This document shows positions 1 to 9,699 of a stretch of 64,000 bases of DNA, in pieces (positions within the stretch are counted from its first letter, which is position 1; every line of letters starts with the position of its first letter). The DNA lies in the NCBI GenBank assembly GCA_022496785.1, contig SNAP01000001.1, positions 310,001 to 374,000 of the forward strand, written 5' to 3'. This DNA is from Marinilabiliaceae bacterium JC040 (GTDB lineage: Bacteria > Bacteroidota > Bacteroidia > Bacteroidales > Marinifilaceae). The notes under the pieces are model-generated. The model saw nothing but the letters and a program-made list of their open reading frames with translations. It ran no database searches and was not told the DNA's origin. The position numbers and the translations under genes are program-made.

Positions 1-1
1 A

Positions 2-1087
2 GCAGTAATGTCTGCTAATTGGGATCAAATGATCCAAGAGAAAGCCTTTGGTACTTTAAGTGCTAATCTACTATGGCCTATATATGCTGGAGGGAAAATT
101 AGAGCAGCTTATAAAGCATCTCAATTGAAAGTACAAGAAACAGATATTCAGGTGGTGAGAAAAACTCAAGAACATATGGATGAATTAGCATCTAGATATT
201 TTGGTTTATGTCTTATCAAAGAAGTAAAAACTGTTCGTGAAGAGGTCTTTAAAGCAATGAAAAATCACAAAGATGATGCTGAAAGATTATATAAAGCTGG
301 TATGATAGCTAAAGTTCAATTTCTTCATGCTAAAGTATTTTATGACGATGCTCAAAGAGAATTGAAAAAGGTAGAGCGTCAATTAAAAGTTGTTAAAGAT
401 GCTGTAGCAAATACAATTGGAGTACAAGGTATAGATGTTGTTCCAATGTCTAATTTATTTTATACTGAAGACATTAAAACTTTAGATTATTATAAAGAAC
501 AGGCTCTAGCAAATTCTCCTATATTAAAGCTTGTTGATAACAAAAAAGCTCTAGCAACACAAAACTTTAGAGTTCAACGTTCAAACATGATTCCTACAGT
601 GGCAGCAATGGGGGTTTATGATATTGCTAATCACAATTTATCTCCATTTGTACCTGAGTATATGGTTGGTGTTGGAATTAAGTGGAACATTTTTTCTGGT
701 CAAAAAGCTTTTAGAAAAACAAAGAAAGCTAAGCTAACTATTAAAAGAGTAGAAGAGGTAAAACTAGATTATACTGCAGATATAAATACAGGAATCAAAA
801 AATACTACGAAGAATTACAAATGTGTTTAGAACAAATCAAAGCATTAGATTCTTCGATGGAATTTGCCCAAGAATATTATTCAGCTAGAAATAAATCTTT
901 TAAAGAAGGTTTAGCAACATCAACAGAGCTTGTAGATGCTAGTTTAGCTGTTACAAAAGTAAGAATAGATAGATTGAAAGCTGTTCACGATTTCGATATT
1001 TGTCTATCAAAACTTTTAAAACTTGCTGGTATCTCTAGCAATTTCATTCAGATTCAAAAAGATGTTAAAACTATCAATGAGAAATAA
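2..1087 (+). CDS. TolC-family outer membrane efflux protein (5' partial)
   Basis: This is the C-terminal part of an outer membrane efflux channel of the TolC type, the exit duct of a tripartite exporter. The frame is open to the window edge, so the start and signal peptide lie outside; about 360 residues are visible against roughly 420-490 for the family. Long amphipathic helical stretches rich in Lys, Glu and Ala alternate with short strand-like segments (for example around GVGIKWNIFSG near residue 220), as in the two OEP repeats. It is followed after 11 bases by an HlyD-like adaptor and two ABC-2 permeases, which supports one exporter operon. The substrate is not evident. The first ATG in the window, at 8, is probably internal. 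Confidence 0.85.
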   Translation, partial: AVMSANWDQMIQEKAFGTLSANLLWPIYAGGKIRAAYKASQLKVQETDIQVVRKTQEHMDELASRYFGLCLIKEVKTVREEVFKAMKNHKDDAERLYKAGMIAKVQFLHAKVFYDDAQRELKKVERQLKVVKDAVANTIGVQGIDVVPMSNLFYTEDIKTLDYYKEQALANSPILKLVDNKKALATQNFRVQRSNMIPTVAAMGVYDIANHNLSPFVPEYMVGVGIKWNIFSGQKAFRKTKKAKLTIKRVEEVKLDYTADINTGIKKYYEELQMCLEQIKALDSSMEFAQEYYSARNKSFKEGLATSTELVDASLAVTKVRIDRLKAVHDFDICLSKLLKLAGISSNFIQIQKDVKTINEK

Positions 1088-1098
1088 TAAATAAAGTC

Positions 1099-2070
1099 AT
1101 GAAAAATAAAAATGTATTAGTTGCTGCCCTATTGGTAGTATTTGCTGCAATTATTGTTTATTCTATTATCGTAATTGCACGTCCAAATGTTGTTGAACTA
1201 CAAGGAGTATGTGAAGCTAAACAAATTAGAGTTGCTTCTAAACTACTTGGTAGAATTGAGAATTTAAATATTTCTAAAGGTGATAATGTAAGAGCAGGTC
1301 AATTGCTTTTTACTATGAACTCTCCTGAAGTAGATGCTAAAAAACAACAAGCAGAAGCTGCTAAACAGGCTGCTACAGCTCTAAAGAATAAAGCATATAA
1401 TGGCGCTAGAAGAGAAGATATTAATGCAGCTTATAATGTTTATTTAAAAGCAAAAGCTGCTGCTGAATTCACTACAAAAACGTATAACCGTATTTTAAAA
1501 TTATATAAAGAAGGTGTTGTTTCTGAGCAAAAGAAAGATGAAATAGAAACAAAAATGGTTGCTTCTATAAAAACTGAATCTGCAGCAAAATCTGTATGGG
1601 AAAAAGCAAAAAGAGGTGCTCGTCAAGAAGATAAAGCAGCTGCTGAAGCTTTAGTAGAAAAAGCTAATGCTGTTATTAAAGAAGTTAATATCTATGAAAA
1701 CGAGATAAATATCTTTTCTCCTATGGATGGTGAAGTTGCTAACATCATTTCTGAAGTTGGTGAATTAATTCCTAATGGATATCCTGTTGTTACTATTGTC
1801 GATTTAAAAGATGTTTGGTTTAGTTTCAATATTAAAGAAACATATCTTCCTAAATTTAAAAAAGGAACAATCTTCAATGTATATGTACCAGGAATAGATA
1901 AAAAAATAGAGGTTAAAGTTACATACATTAATGCCTTAGCAGATTTTGCAACTTGGAAAGCAACAAAATCTACAGGTGAATTTGATATTAAGACTTTTGA
2001 AATTCAAGTACGTCCTACAAACAAAGTTGAAGGATTAAGACCAGGAATGTCTGCTATCTATGAATTTTAA
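1099..2070 (+). CDS. HlyD-family periplasmic adaptor (membrane fusion) protein
   Basis: This is a membrane fusion protein that bridges an inner membrane transporter and the upstream TolC-like channel. One N-terminal membrane segment (about residues 6-27) is followed by a lipoyl half-motif (GDNVRAGQLLFTMNSPEV, about 61-78). A long Ala/Lys/Glu-rich coiled-coil hairpin runs from about 78 to 200. The second lipoyl half follows (FSPMDGEVANIISEVGELI, about 206-225), then a beta-barrel domain. The 323 residues are typical for YbhG/EmrA-like adaptors. The gene starts 11 bases after the TolC gene and ends 11 bases before the first permease. Family assignment is firm; the cargo is unknown. Confidence 0.88.
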   Translation: MKNKNVLVAALLVVFAAIIVYSIIVIARPNVVELQGVCEAKQIRVASKLLGRIENLNISKGDNVRAGQLLFTMNSPEVDAKKQQAEAAKQAATALKNKAYNGARREDINAAYNVYLKAKAAAEFTTKTYNRILKLYKEGVVSEQKKDEIETKMVASIKTESAAKSVWEKAKRGARQEDKAAAEALVEKANAVIKEVNIYENEINIFSPMDGEVANIISEVGELIPNGYPVVTIVDLKDVWFSFNIKETYLPKFKKGTIFNVYVPGIDKKIEVKVTYINALADFATWKATKSTGEFDIKTFEIQVRPTNKVEGLRPGMSAIYEF

Positions 2071-2081
2071 ATTTTATTGTA

Positions 2082-3248
2082 ATGAATAATATCAATAAGG
2101 TATTTATTAGAGAATTAGGGAGAATTAGAAGTGATAGATCGTTAAGATTTATGCTTCTAATAGGTCCTTTATTGGCTTTCTTTCTTATTATATCTATTTT
2201 CTATAAGGGAGTTCCTAACGATCTACCAGTTGCTGTTGTTGATAATGATAATTCGACTTTAAGTAACAAAATAGAATCTTGGGTAGATGCTACTTCTATA
2301 GCAAAAGTTGCTTATAGAATTAAGGATTTAAAAGATGCTGAGATTCTTATGGAAAAAGGTAAAATTGACGCTATTGTAATGTTACCTAACAATCTTGAAA
2401 GAGATGTTGTGAAAGGAATATCTCCAGAGATTCCAGTCTTCTTTAATAACAGTAATATTGTAAAAGGTGGACTTTTATACAAAGGAATATTTACATGTCT
2501 ATCTACTATTAAGGCTGGATTAAAAATGCAAGTAAGGACTAAGAAAGGCTATAGTCAAATGCAATTAATGCCATCAGTCTTACCAATAAAATATGATGTA
2601 CATCTACTATATAATCCGTATTTGTCATATGTATATTTTGTAGGAACAGCTGTATTGGCTATTATGCTAATTGTATTTACTCTTTTATCTTGTATATATT
2701 CCTTAGGATCTGAAATAAGATATGGAACAAGTAAAAATCTACTTGAAAGTGTTGATGGAAGAATATCTAGTGTTATCATTGGAAAAATGCTTCCTTATAC
2801 TTTTGTATTTACAATCTTTGCACTAGTAATCGATCTATTACTATTTGTTGTACTTGATGTACCTTTAAATGGTAGTTTATTAACAATTATCGTTTCACAA
2901 ATATTATTAGTTATTACTTATCAAGCTTGTGCGATAATACTTATAGCTCTTACAGCAAATCTTAGATTAAGTATATCTTTTGGTGCTGCTTATACAATGA
3001 TGGCTCTTTCATTCTCAGGACTTACATATCCTGCTGTTGGAATGCCAACTATTGCTAAGATTTTTACACTATTCTTCCCTTTCACATACTATCTAGAGAT
3101 ATTTATTTCTCAATCTTTAAAAGATATAGATGTTCATATTGCACTATACAATTTGTTACCTCAATTTGTGTTTATTCTTATTGCTATACCTTTAGTGAAA
3201 AGAATTAAGGTGCTATATAATAATTCTAAGTATTGGGGTAAGATATAA
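2082..3248 (+). CDS. ABC-2 type transporter permease (first of pair)
   Basis: This is an inner membrane permease of the ABC-2 family, similar to YbhR/YhhJ. The first membrane helix lies at about residues 24-42. It is followed by an extracytoplasmic domain of about 140 residues that opens with the family's typical LPVAVVDNDNSTLS stretch. Five or six further hydrophobic helices lie between about 183 and 375. It lies in tandem with a paralogous permease five bases downstream and follows the adaptor gene. No ATP-binding subunit is encoded between position 1 and the next unrelated gene, so the ATPase must come from upstream, from elsewhere, or be absent. Confidence 0.85.
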   Translation: MNNINKVFIRELGRIRSDRSLRFMLLIGPLLAFFLIISIFYKGVPNDLPVAVVDNDNSTLSNKIESWVDATSIAKVAYRIKDLKDAEILMEKGKIDAIVMLPNNLERDVVKGISPEIPVFFNNSNIVKGGLLYKGIFTCLSTIKAGLKMQVRTKKGYSQMQLMPSVLPIKYDVHLLYNPYLSYVYFVGTAVLAIMLIVFTLLSCIYSLGSEIRYGTSKNLLESVDGRISSVIIGKMLPYTFVFTIFALVIDLLLFVVLDVPLNGSLLTIIVSQILLVITYQACAIILIALTANLRLSISFGAAYTMMALSFSGLTYPAVGMPTIAKIFTLFFPFTYYLEIFISQSLKDIDVHIALYNLLPQFVFILIAIPLVKRIKVLYNNSKYWGKI

Positions 3249-3253
3249 ATTGT

Positions 3254-4426
3254 TTGAATATGAAATTTTTAAATACATTAAGAAGAATCTTTTTTGCTGA
3301 GCTTAAGACTATATTCACCGATGGTGGTGCTATTTTATTGTTTTTCGTTGCGAATTTAGTGTATCCAGTTGTTTATAGTACTGCCTATACTAACGAGGTT
3401 CTTGAAGAATTATCGGTATGTGTTGTTGATAGCGACAATACTGGTTTAAGTAGAAAAATCACAAAATATCTTGATAATACTAATGAATTATCTGTAGATT
3501 ATAAAGTTCATGATATGGCTGATGCTAAAGAACTTTTTGATAATGGAAAAATTCATGCTGTATATAATATTCCTAAAGATTTTGAAAAAGACATCTTATC
3601 TCAAAAACAAGCAACCTTAGGGATGTATGGAGATGGAGCTTATTTCCTATATTATAAAACGGCACAAAAAGCATTAGTTTATGCTGGTGGTACTCTTTCT
3701 GCAGAAGTCGAGATTAAAAGATTAATGTCTAAAGGAATGGATTTTAATTCCGCTAAGAAATCAAGTAATATTACAAACTTGAAAGTCTTTAACGAATATA
3801 ATCCTTCAGGAGGATATGGTAGTTTCTTGATGCCTGCCATAATATATTTAATACTTCAACAGACTTTACTTATTGGTATTGGATTATTAGGAGGAACTCA
3901 ACGCGAAAAGAATACTTTCAAATATTATAAAGCTTTCGATAATAAACGTGGAGGAATTGGTGCTCTTGTTATAGGTAAAGCTATGGCATATGTATTAGTA
4001 TATCTAGTGAATTTTATTCTTAGTTTGTATGTAATAAACGATTTGTTTGGATTCCCAAATGCAGGTTCTTTTACAAATCAGCTAGCACTAACAATACCAT
4101 ATCTATTTGCAGTTTCTTTCTTAGGTATGTCTATTTCTACTTTATTCAAAACAAGAGTTCAATCATTACTATTTCTAGTATTTTTATCTCCTGTTATGTT
4201 GTTTATGGTAGGAATTTCATGGCCTTTAGAAGCTATTCCAACATTTTTAAAAATTATTTTTTCAATATTCCCTAGCCAGTTTGCTATTCCTGCATTTATA
4301 AGGATTAAATTAATGGATGCTGAGCTTGCAATGGTTTCTGTTGAATACATAATTATATTAATTCAAATGGTAATTTACTTTGGTATAGCATGTTTCGCAT
4401 ATAAAAGGATGATACATAAGAACTAA
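3254..4426 (+). CDS. ABC-2 type transporter permease (second of pair)
   Basis: This is a second ABC-2 permease, paralogous to the gene five bases upstream. It has the same plan: an N-terminal helix (about 24-42), an extracytoplasmic domain that begins with LSVCVVDSDNTGLSRK, and a C-terminal block of about six helices (about 185-385). At 390 residues it matches its partner, and the two probably form a heterodimer. The start used has no competing upstream ATG after the previous stop. The operon may end here: the next gene, a penicillin-binding protein, begins 46 bases downstream and is functionally unrelated. Confidence 0.85.
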   Translation: MNMKFLNTLRRIFFAELKTIFTDGGAILLFFVANLVYPVVYSTAYTNEVLEELSVCVVDSDNTGLSRKITKYLDNTNELSVDYKVHDMADAKELFDNGKIHAVYNIPKDFEKDILSQKQATLGMYGDGAYFLYYKTAQKALVYAGGTLSAEVEIKRLMSKGMDFNSAKKSSNITNLKVFNEYNPSGGYGSFLMPAIIYLILQQTLLIGIGLLGGTQREKNTFKYYKAFDNKRGGIGALVIGKAMAYVLVYLVNFILSLYVINDLFGFPNAGSFTNQLALTIPYLFAVSFLGMSISTLFKTRVQSLLFLVFLSPVMLFMVGISWPLEAIPTFLKIIFSIFPSQFAIPAFIRIKLMDAELAMVSVEYIIILIQMVIYFGIACFAYKRMIHKN

Positions 4427-4472
4427 ATTATTACTTTTACCACGTTAAAGTTTGATATTAAAATAATAGACT

Positions 4473-6830
4473 ATGAAAGTGCGTGGTTTTAAACTATTTA
4501 AAGATACCAAAACATTCATCAAAGCCTTATGGATTTGTGTAGGTGTTGGTATCTTTTCTGTTTTCTTTTTATTCTTTGGAATATCCAAAGGTTGGTTTGG
4601 CTTTATGCCTAGTTTCGAGGAACTTGAAAATCCTCATTCTGATTTAGCTACAGAGGTTATTTCTGCAGATAATAAATTGCTTGGTAAGTATTATCATTTG
4701 AATAGGACATACGTAGAATATGAAGATTTATCAGAAAATCTTGTAAACGCACTTGTTGCTACGGAAGATGTTCGATTCTATGAACATTCTGGTATAGACC
4801 TTAGAGGTTTAGCTAGAGTTTTTAAAGGAGTACTTACAGGAAACTCAAGTGCAGGAGGAGGAAGTACAATATCTCAACAGCTAGCAAAGATGTTATTCCC
4901 TAGAGAAAGAAATCAAAATGCAATAAAACTTGTTTTTAGAAAATTTAGAGAATGGGTAATAGCTGTAAAACTTGAAAGAAGCTATACTAAGGAAGAAATA
5001 CTATCTATGTATTTCAATAAATTCGATTTTCTTAATCTTGCTGTAGGTATTAAATCTGCATCTCAAATATACTTTAGTTCAACACCTAAAAATTTAAGTC
5101 TTACAGAAGCAGCAATGCTTGTTGGTATGGCAAAAAATCCTGCTTATTTTAATCCATTAAGAAGACCTAAATTAACTCTTAAAAGAAGAAATGTTGTATT
5201 AAGTCAGATGAAAAAGTATGGATATATTACAAATGTTCAATACGATTCATTAACAAAGCAGCCACTAGGTATCAAATTTACTCGCTCCGATCATAAAGAA
5301 GGTCTAGCAACATATTTTAGAGAAAGGCTTAGAATTATTCTAACTCATAAAAAGCCTCAGTCTAAAAATTATTCTAGATGGGAAAAAGCTAAATATAAAG
5401 AAGATCTTCATCAGTGGAAAACAAATCCTTTATTTGGTTGGTGCGAAAAGAACAAAAAATCAGATGGAAGTAAATATGATATTTATCGAGATGGTTTAAG
5501 AATTGTTACAACAATAGATTCAAGAATGCAGAGGTATGCAGAGGAAGCCGTACGCGAACATTTAGGAAAAGATTTACAAGTTGCTTTCGATAAAGAAAAA
5601 CAAAGAAAAAAGAACCCTCCTTATTCTAACGATTTAACAAAGGAAGAAGTTGAACACAATATTAAAACAACAATCCGTCGTACTGATAGATATCGTTCAA
5701 TGAGAAGGTCAGGAAAATCTAAAGAAGAAATAGATTCTGTATTCCTTGTTAAAAGAAAAATGAGATTATTTACTTGGAATAAAGGATTGGTTGATACTTT
5801 ATTATCTCCAAGAGACTCGCTAATTTATTATAAAGGTTTCTTTAGAGCTGGATTTTTATCTATGAATCCCCATAATGGACATATTAAGGCCTACGTAGGA
5901 GGACCAGATTATAAATATTTCATGTATGATATGGTATCTCAAGGTAAGCGTCAAGTTGGATCAACTATAAAGCCAATATTATATACTCTTGCAATGGAGA
6001 ATGGATTATCTCCATGCGATATAGTACCTAATGTTCCTCAAACATTTATTTTACCTGATGGAACTCCTTGGGCTTCTAGAAATTCTTATTCTAAAAGAGC
6101 AGGAGAAATGGTAACATTAAAATGGGGACTTGCTCATTCAGTAAATAATATTTCAGGTTGGGTTTTAAAACAATTTTCACCTAGAGCAGTAGTAAATATG
6201 GCTAAAAGATTAGGTATTAGATCAAAGATAGATCCTGTTCCATCTCTATTCCTTGGTACTTCAGATATCTATCTTAAAGAAATGGTTGCTGCATACTGTA
6301 CTTTCCCTAATAAAGGTGTAAAAGTCGATCCTGTAATGGTTACTCGTATAGAAGATAAGTATGGTAATGTTATTAGTGAATTTAGAGGTAAAGAAAAAGA
6401 AGTAATAAAAGAAAAGACTGCTTATTTAATGCTAAATTTACTTGAAGGAGTAGTTAAGCACGGTACAGGAGTTCGTCTACGATACAAATATTTATTAAAT
6501 AATGCTATAGGAGGAAAAACAGGAACAACTCAGAATCACTCTGATGGATGGTTTATGGGTGTAACTCCCGATTTAGTATCTGGTGTATGGGTTGGTGCAG
6601 AAGATAGAGCTATTCACTTCCAAACAATACGACTTGGTCAGGGAGCAAATATGGCACTACCTATTTGGGCAATATACATGAAGAAAGTATATGCAGATAA
6701 AACAATAAATTTATCTCAAAGAGAGTTCGATTCACCTCAAGGAATAAAATTAAATATTGATTGTGGAGGAGAGAAACCAAAAGAAAAGAAAGTAAAAGAG
6801 ACTGAAGAGGAAGAAGATAATTTCTATTAA
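4473..6830 (+). CDS. Class A penicillin-binding protein (PBP1A type)
   Basis: This is a bifunctional peptidoglycan synthase anchored in the inner membrane. It polymerises glycan strands and cross-links peptides. A single membrane helix lies at about residues 18-38. The GT51 glycosyltransferase domain shows EDVRFYEHSG (about 98-107, catalytic Glu) and GGSTISQQLAKM (about 129-140). The transpeptidase domain has the serine motif STIK (about 497-500), a following SVNN motif, and KTGTT (about 682-686). The C-terminus is a short acidic Lys/Glu tail. At 785 residues it has the usual length for Bacteroidota. It ends 11 bases before radA. Confidence 0.93.
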   Translation: MKVRGFKLFKDTKTFIKALWICVGVGIFSVFFLFFGISKGWFGFMPSFEELENPHSDLATEVISADNKLLGKYYHLNRTYVEYEDLSENLVNALVATEDVRFYEHSGIDLRGLARVFKGVLTGNSSAGGGSTISQQLAKMLFPRERNQNAIKLVFRKFREWVIAVKLERSYTKEEILSMYFNKFDFLNLAVGIKSASQIYFSSTPKNLSLTEAAMLVGMAKNPAYFNPLRRPKLTLKRRNVVLSQMKKYGYITNVQYDSLTKQPLGIKFTRSDHKEGLATYFRERLRIILTHKKPQSKNYSRWEKAKYKEDLHQWKTNPLFGWCEKNKKSDGSKYDIYRDGLRIVTTIDSRMQRYAEEAVREHLGKDLQVAFDKEKQRKKNPPYSNDLTKEEVEHNIKTTIRRTDRYRSMRRSGKSKEEIDSVFLVKRKMRLFTWNKGLVDTLLSPRDSLIYYKGFFRAGFLSMNPHNGHIKAYVGGPDYKYFMYDMVSQGKRQVGSTIKPILYTLAMENGLSPCDIVPNVPQTFILPDGTPWASRNSYSKRAGEMVTLKWGLAHSVNNISGWVLKQFSPRAVVNMAKRLGIRSKIDPVPSLFLGTSDIYLKEMVAAYCTFPNKGVKVDPVMVTRIEDKYGNVISEFRGKEKEVIKEKTAYLMLNLLEGVVKHGTGVRLRYKYLLNNAIGGKTGTTQNHSDGWFMGVTPDLVSGVWVGAEDRAIHFQTIRLGQGANMALPIWAIYMKKVYADKTINLSQREFDSPQGIKLNIDCGGEKPKEKKVKETEEEEDNFY

Positions 6831-6841
6831 AATATAATATC

Positions 6842-8200
6842 ATGAAGGTTAAAACAACATATGTATGTCAAAATTGTGGAGCTCAATCTCCAAAATGGGT
6901 AGGGAAATGTCAAACTTGTGGCGAATGGAATACATATGTTGAAGAAATTGTTGAAAAGAAATCTTCAGGTAAAATTGCTAAGGTGATTTCTCAAGAGATT
7001 GCTAAGCCTACTAAAATAAAAGAAATTAATTCTGAAAGAATAACAAGATTTTCTACCACAAATAAAGAGCTAGATAGAGTACTAGGTGGTGGTTTAGTTC
7101 CTGGCTCTCTTACTTTAATAGGTGGAGAACCAGGAATAGGAAAATCTACTCTTGTATTGCAAGTAGCATTACAAATTAAAAAGAAAATGCTTTATGTATC
7201 TGGAGAGGAAAGTCTACAACAGATAAAACTAAGAGCTGATAGATTAGCAAGCAACGAAAGTGACTGTTTATTAGTCTCTGAAACCTCGCTAGAAAATATA
7301 TTAATGCATATCGATAATGAACAGCCAGATGTTGTTGTTGTCGATTCTATTCAAACTATTTCCACAAATACTCTTGAATCTGCAATTGGAAGTGTAGGTC
7401 AAATTAGAGAATGTTCTTCTAAACTTATGCGTCATGCCAAAGAAAATAATATAGCGATATTACTAATTGGGCATATAACAAAAGATGGACATTTAGCAGG
7501 TCCAAAAGTTCTAGAACATATGGTTGATACAGTTCTTCAATTTGAAGGTGATCAGAACTATATGTATAGAATATTGCGATCTATAAAAAATCGTTTTGGT
7601 TCTACATCAGAAATAGGAATATATGAAATGCGAACTGAAGGATTAAGAGAAGTTTCTAACCCATCTGAACTATTGCTATCAGGTAGAGATGATATGCTTA
7701 GTGGAACGGCAGTCTCAGCCACTATAGAGGGTATACGACCAATTTTAATAGAAGTCCAAGCACTAGTTAGTTCGGCAGCTTATGGAACCCCACAACGCTC
7801 TGTAACAGGTTTCGACCTTAGAAGATTAAATATGCTATTAGCAGTATTAGAGAAGAGAGTTGGATTTCGTTTAGCTGTAAAAGATGTATTCTTAAATATA
7901 GCAGGTGGAATAAAAGTTAGTGATCCTGCAATAGATTTAGCAGTTGTGATGGCAGTTTTATCATCAAATGTAGACATTGTAATACCACAAAATGTTTGTT
8001 TTGCAGGAGAAGTAGGATTATCAGGAGAAATTAGATCGGTGAGTAAGATAGATCAAAGAATTGCAGAGGCAGAAAAACTTGGTTTTTCTGATATATATAT
8101 TCCAGCAAACAATTATAAAGCTATGAATAACGAAAATAGAAATATAAAAATTCATCAAGCTAAAAGAGTTTCAGAAGTCTTTAAATCAATATTCTCATAG
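6842..8200 (+). CDS. radA: DNA repair protein RadA (Sms)
   Basis: RadA is a hexameric RecA-like ATPase that promotes branch migration in recombinational repair. A C4 zinc finger lies at the N-terminus (Cys 9, 12, 23, 26). The Walker A motif is GGEPGIGKST (about 93-102) and the RadA-specific KNRFGS motif follows at about 250. The C-terminal third is a Lon-protease-like domain. The 452 residues are standard. The gene begins 11 bases after the penicillin-binding protein gene, so the two are probably cotranscribed. An inverted repeat at 8224-8252 follows the stop. Confidence 0.96.
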   Translation: MKVKTTYVCQNCGAQSPKWVGKCQTCGEWNTYVEEIVEKKSSGKIAKVISQEIAKPTKIKEINSERITRFSTTNKELDRVLGGGLVPGSLTLIGGEPGIGKSTLVLQVALQIKKKMLYVSGEESLQQIKLRADRLASNESDCLLVSETSLENILMHIDNEQPDVVVVDSIQTISTNTLESAIGSVGQIRECSSKLMRHAKENNIAILLIGHITKDGHLAGPKVLEHMVDTVLQFEGDQNYMYRILRSIKNRFGSTSEIGIYEMRTEGLREVSNPSELLLSGRDDMLSGTAVSATIEGIRPILIEVQALVSSAAYGTPQRSVTGFDLRRLNMLLAVLEKRVGFRLAVKDVFLNIAGGIKVSDPAIDLAVVMAVLSSNVDIVIPQNVCFAGEVGLSGEIRSVSKIDQRIAEAEKLGFSDIYIPANNYKAMNNENRNIKIHQAKRVSEVFKSIFS

Positions 8201-8223
8201 AATAAACTTATAATAAAAGAAGT

Positions 8224-8252
8224 AAGGATGTATTTAGAACAGATACATCCTT
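8224..8252. terminator. Inverted repeat between convergent genes (likely bidirectional terminator)
   Basis: Arms aaggatgtat (8224-8233) and atacatcctt (8243-8252) are perfectly complementary over 10 bp with a 9-base loop. It lies between the 3' ends of radA (plus) and a DUF4252 gene (minus), the usual place for a shared terminator. The T tract is short on the plus side. Confidence 0.6.
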
Positions 8253-8292
8253 ATTTGTATGAAATTATTAGTATAACAAATCGGACTAATTG

Positions 8293-8763
8293 TTATTTCT
8301 TAATCACTTTAGTATTTTTAGATAGTTTAGCAATAGCATCCATATCAAATGTTCCTAAGAAAATTATCAATGTATATTCAGTATCTTCAGCACACTCCAT
8401 AATAATGTTATTAATCTTCTTTTTATCAATCTTTCCAAAGAAATTTACTTTGCTACCTTTTTCTCTTACTTTCAATAAATTCTGGTAACCATCTAAATTT
8501 AACTTAGAGAAATCTTTTTCCATTCTTTTTCTAATTCTTTTATCCTTAGTCGAAAGGATTAACAATTTCTCAGCACCTTCAAGAAGATTAGCTGTTCCAA
8601 CATCGTCTTTCATAAAATTAGATGCTAAAGAAAACATTGCTTTTGATACAGATACAGATGTAACATTCTCCATATCCACGTATTTTTCAAAGAAGTGATC
8701 TTGTGCTTTACAAACTCCACTAAGTGCTATTAATATGCTTATGATTATAATTTTTGCTTTCAT
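8293..8763 (-). CDS. DUF4252 domain protein (second copy in sigma-factor cassette)
   Basis: This is a small exported protein of the DUF4252 family, common in Bacteroidota; its biochemical role is unknown. A signal peptide covers about residues 1-20 and ends in CKAQ. The mature part opens with a short phenylalanine-rich segment and a predicted helix. It ends with the strand pattern typical of the family (TEYTLIIFLGTFDMDAIAKL). It is the last of four minus-strand genes (DUF4252, ECF sigma factor, membrane partner, DUF4252) and begins 5 bases after the membrane partner stops. The arrangement suggests that the sigma/anti-sigma pair and the two secreted proteins form one signalling cassette; this is inference from order alone. 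Confidence 0.7.
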   Translation of the reverse strand: MKAKIIIISILIALSGVCKAQDHFFEKYVDMENVTSVSVSKAMFSLASNFMKDDVGTANLLEGAEKLLILSTKDKRIRKRMEKDFSKLNLDGYQNLLKVREKGSKVNFFGKIDKKKINNIIMECAEDTEYTLIIFLGTFDMDAIAKLSKNTKVIKK

Positions 8764-8768
8764 CGTAT

Positions 8769-9209
8769 TTACTTTATTTTGTTAAGATAATTATTTACGT
8801 CTTTATTTACTTTTTCAATTTTCTTTTTAGAATTATTTACTGTTTCTATACCTAAATTGAATTTTTCTGATAATATAGCTAATGCTTTTTCTGTTGCAAT
8901 AGCTGCGTCTTTAGGATTTGAATAAGTATCCTCAATTAATGATGCATACTGTATTGGATCGTTAAACCTAGGTTCTTGTGGTTTCAATAATAGAATACTT
9001 ATTAACAAGCAAGCTGCAATACTGCTAGTCCAAATAAATAAATGGCTAACAATTCGACTTTTTTTAGATTGAGAATTTACTTGCTCTTCTCTTTCTAAAT
9101 TATCAATCATAGAATCTAGACGACAAGATAAACCTTCAGGTAAATCCTGATCCTTATCTATGGCTGTAGAAATTAATTTATCAAATTCTTTATCTATCAT
9201 CTTATTCAT
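8769..9209 (-). CDS. Single-pass membrane protein, putative anti-sigma partner
   Basis: The N-terminal half (about residues 1-50) is hydrophilic and helical. One membrane helix follows (about 53-70, IWTSSIAACLLISILLL), then a helical Lys/Asn-rich periplasmic tail. This is the layout of anti-sigma factors. The start overlaps the end of the ECF sigma gene by 8 bases, which implies translational coupling and supports a partner role. I do not see a canonical zinc-binding HxxxCxxC motif, so the anti-sigma function is inferred from topology and position. Its 146 residues are typical of such proteins in Bacteroidota. Confidence 0.7.
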   Translation of the reverse strand: MNKMIDKEFDKLISTAIDKDQDLPEGLSCRLDSMIDNLEREEQVNSQSKKSRIVSHLFIWTSSIAACLLISILLLKPQEPRFNDPIQYASLIEDTYSNPKDAAIATEKALAILSEKFNLGIETVNNSKKKIEKVNKDVNNYLNKIK

Positions 9210-9699
9210 ATTTTTCGAATTGTGCTTTTAATGTTTTTCTAGCTCTCGAAAGAAGAGTTCGAATATTAACATTGCTAAATCCTGTTATTTCTTCTATTTC
9301 TTTATTGTCAAGTTCTTTGATAGCGCTCAGTCGTAAAACTTGTTTTTGTTTATCTGGTAGTTTTTGTATTAATCTATTTACTAAAACAATTCTATCAGAT
9401 TGTTCAATATTATCCTCTATTTTATATGTAGATTCTTCGTTAGTTTCACAAATATCTACTTTTCTATGTTTCTTATGAAAACTTCTATGTAAATCGTAAG
9501 ATGCATTTTTTATTAAAGAAACACAATACGATTCGGGATTTCTTATTGAATTTAGTTCTTCTCTTTTTTGCCAGAGTTTTGTATAAGTTTCCTGAAGAAT
9601 ATCTTCAGCATCTCCCTTATCTCCTAGTATAGAATAAGCTATACGATAGAGTTTAGGATGATATATCATAAACTTATTTTTAAACTCTTTACTAGTCAT
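9202..9699 (-). CDS. ECF-type RNA polymerase sigma factor
   Basis: This is an alternative sigma factor of the extracytoplasmic-function group. Region 2 is at about residues 10-75 and includes GDKGDAEDILQETYTKLW. Region 4 is at about 105-160 and includes LPDKQKQVLRLSAI and a helix-turn-helix (DNKEIEEITGFSNVNIRTLL). At 165 residues it has just the two ECF domains. Its start overlaps the end of the upstream DUF4252 gene by 8 bases and its end overlaps the putative anti-sigma gene by 8 bases. Target genes are unknown. Confidence 0.92.
   Translation of the reverse strand: MTSKEFKNKFMIYHPKLYRIAYSILGDKGDAEDILQETYTKLWQKREELNSIRNPESYCVSLIKNASYDLHRSFHKKHRKVDICETNEESTYKIEDNIEQSDRIVLVNRLIQKLPDKQKQVLRLSAIKELDNKEIEEITGFSNVNIRTLLSRARKTLKAQFEKYE

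Noticed and set aside
8228-8488. 86-residue plus-strand frame after radA
   Set aside because: It overlaps the antisense of a DUF4252 gene and starts inside the terminator-like inverted repeat.
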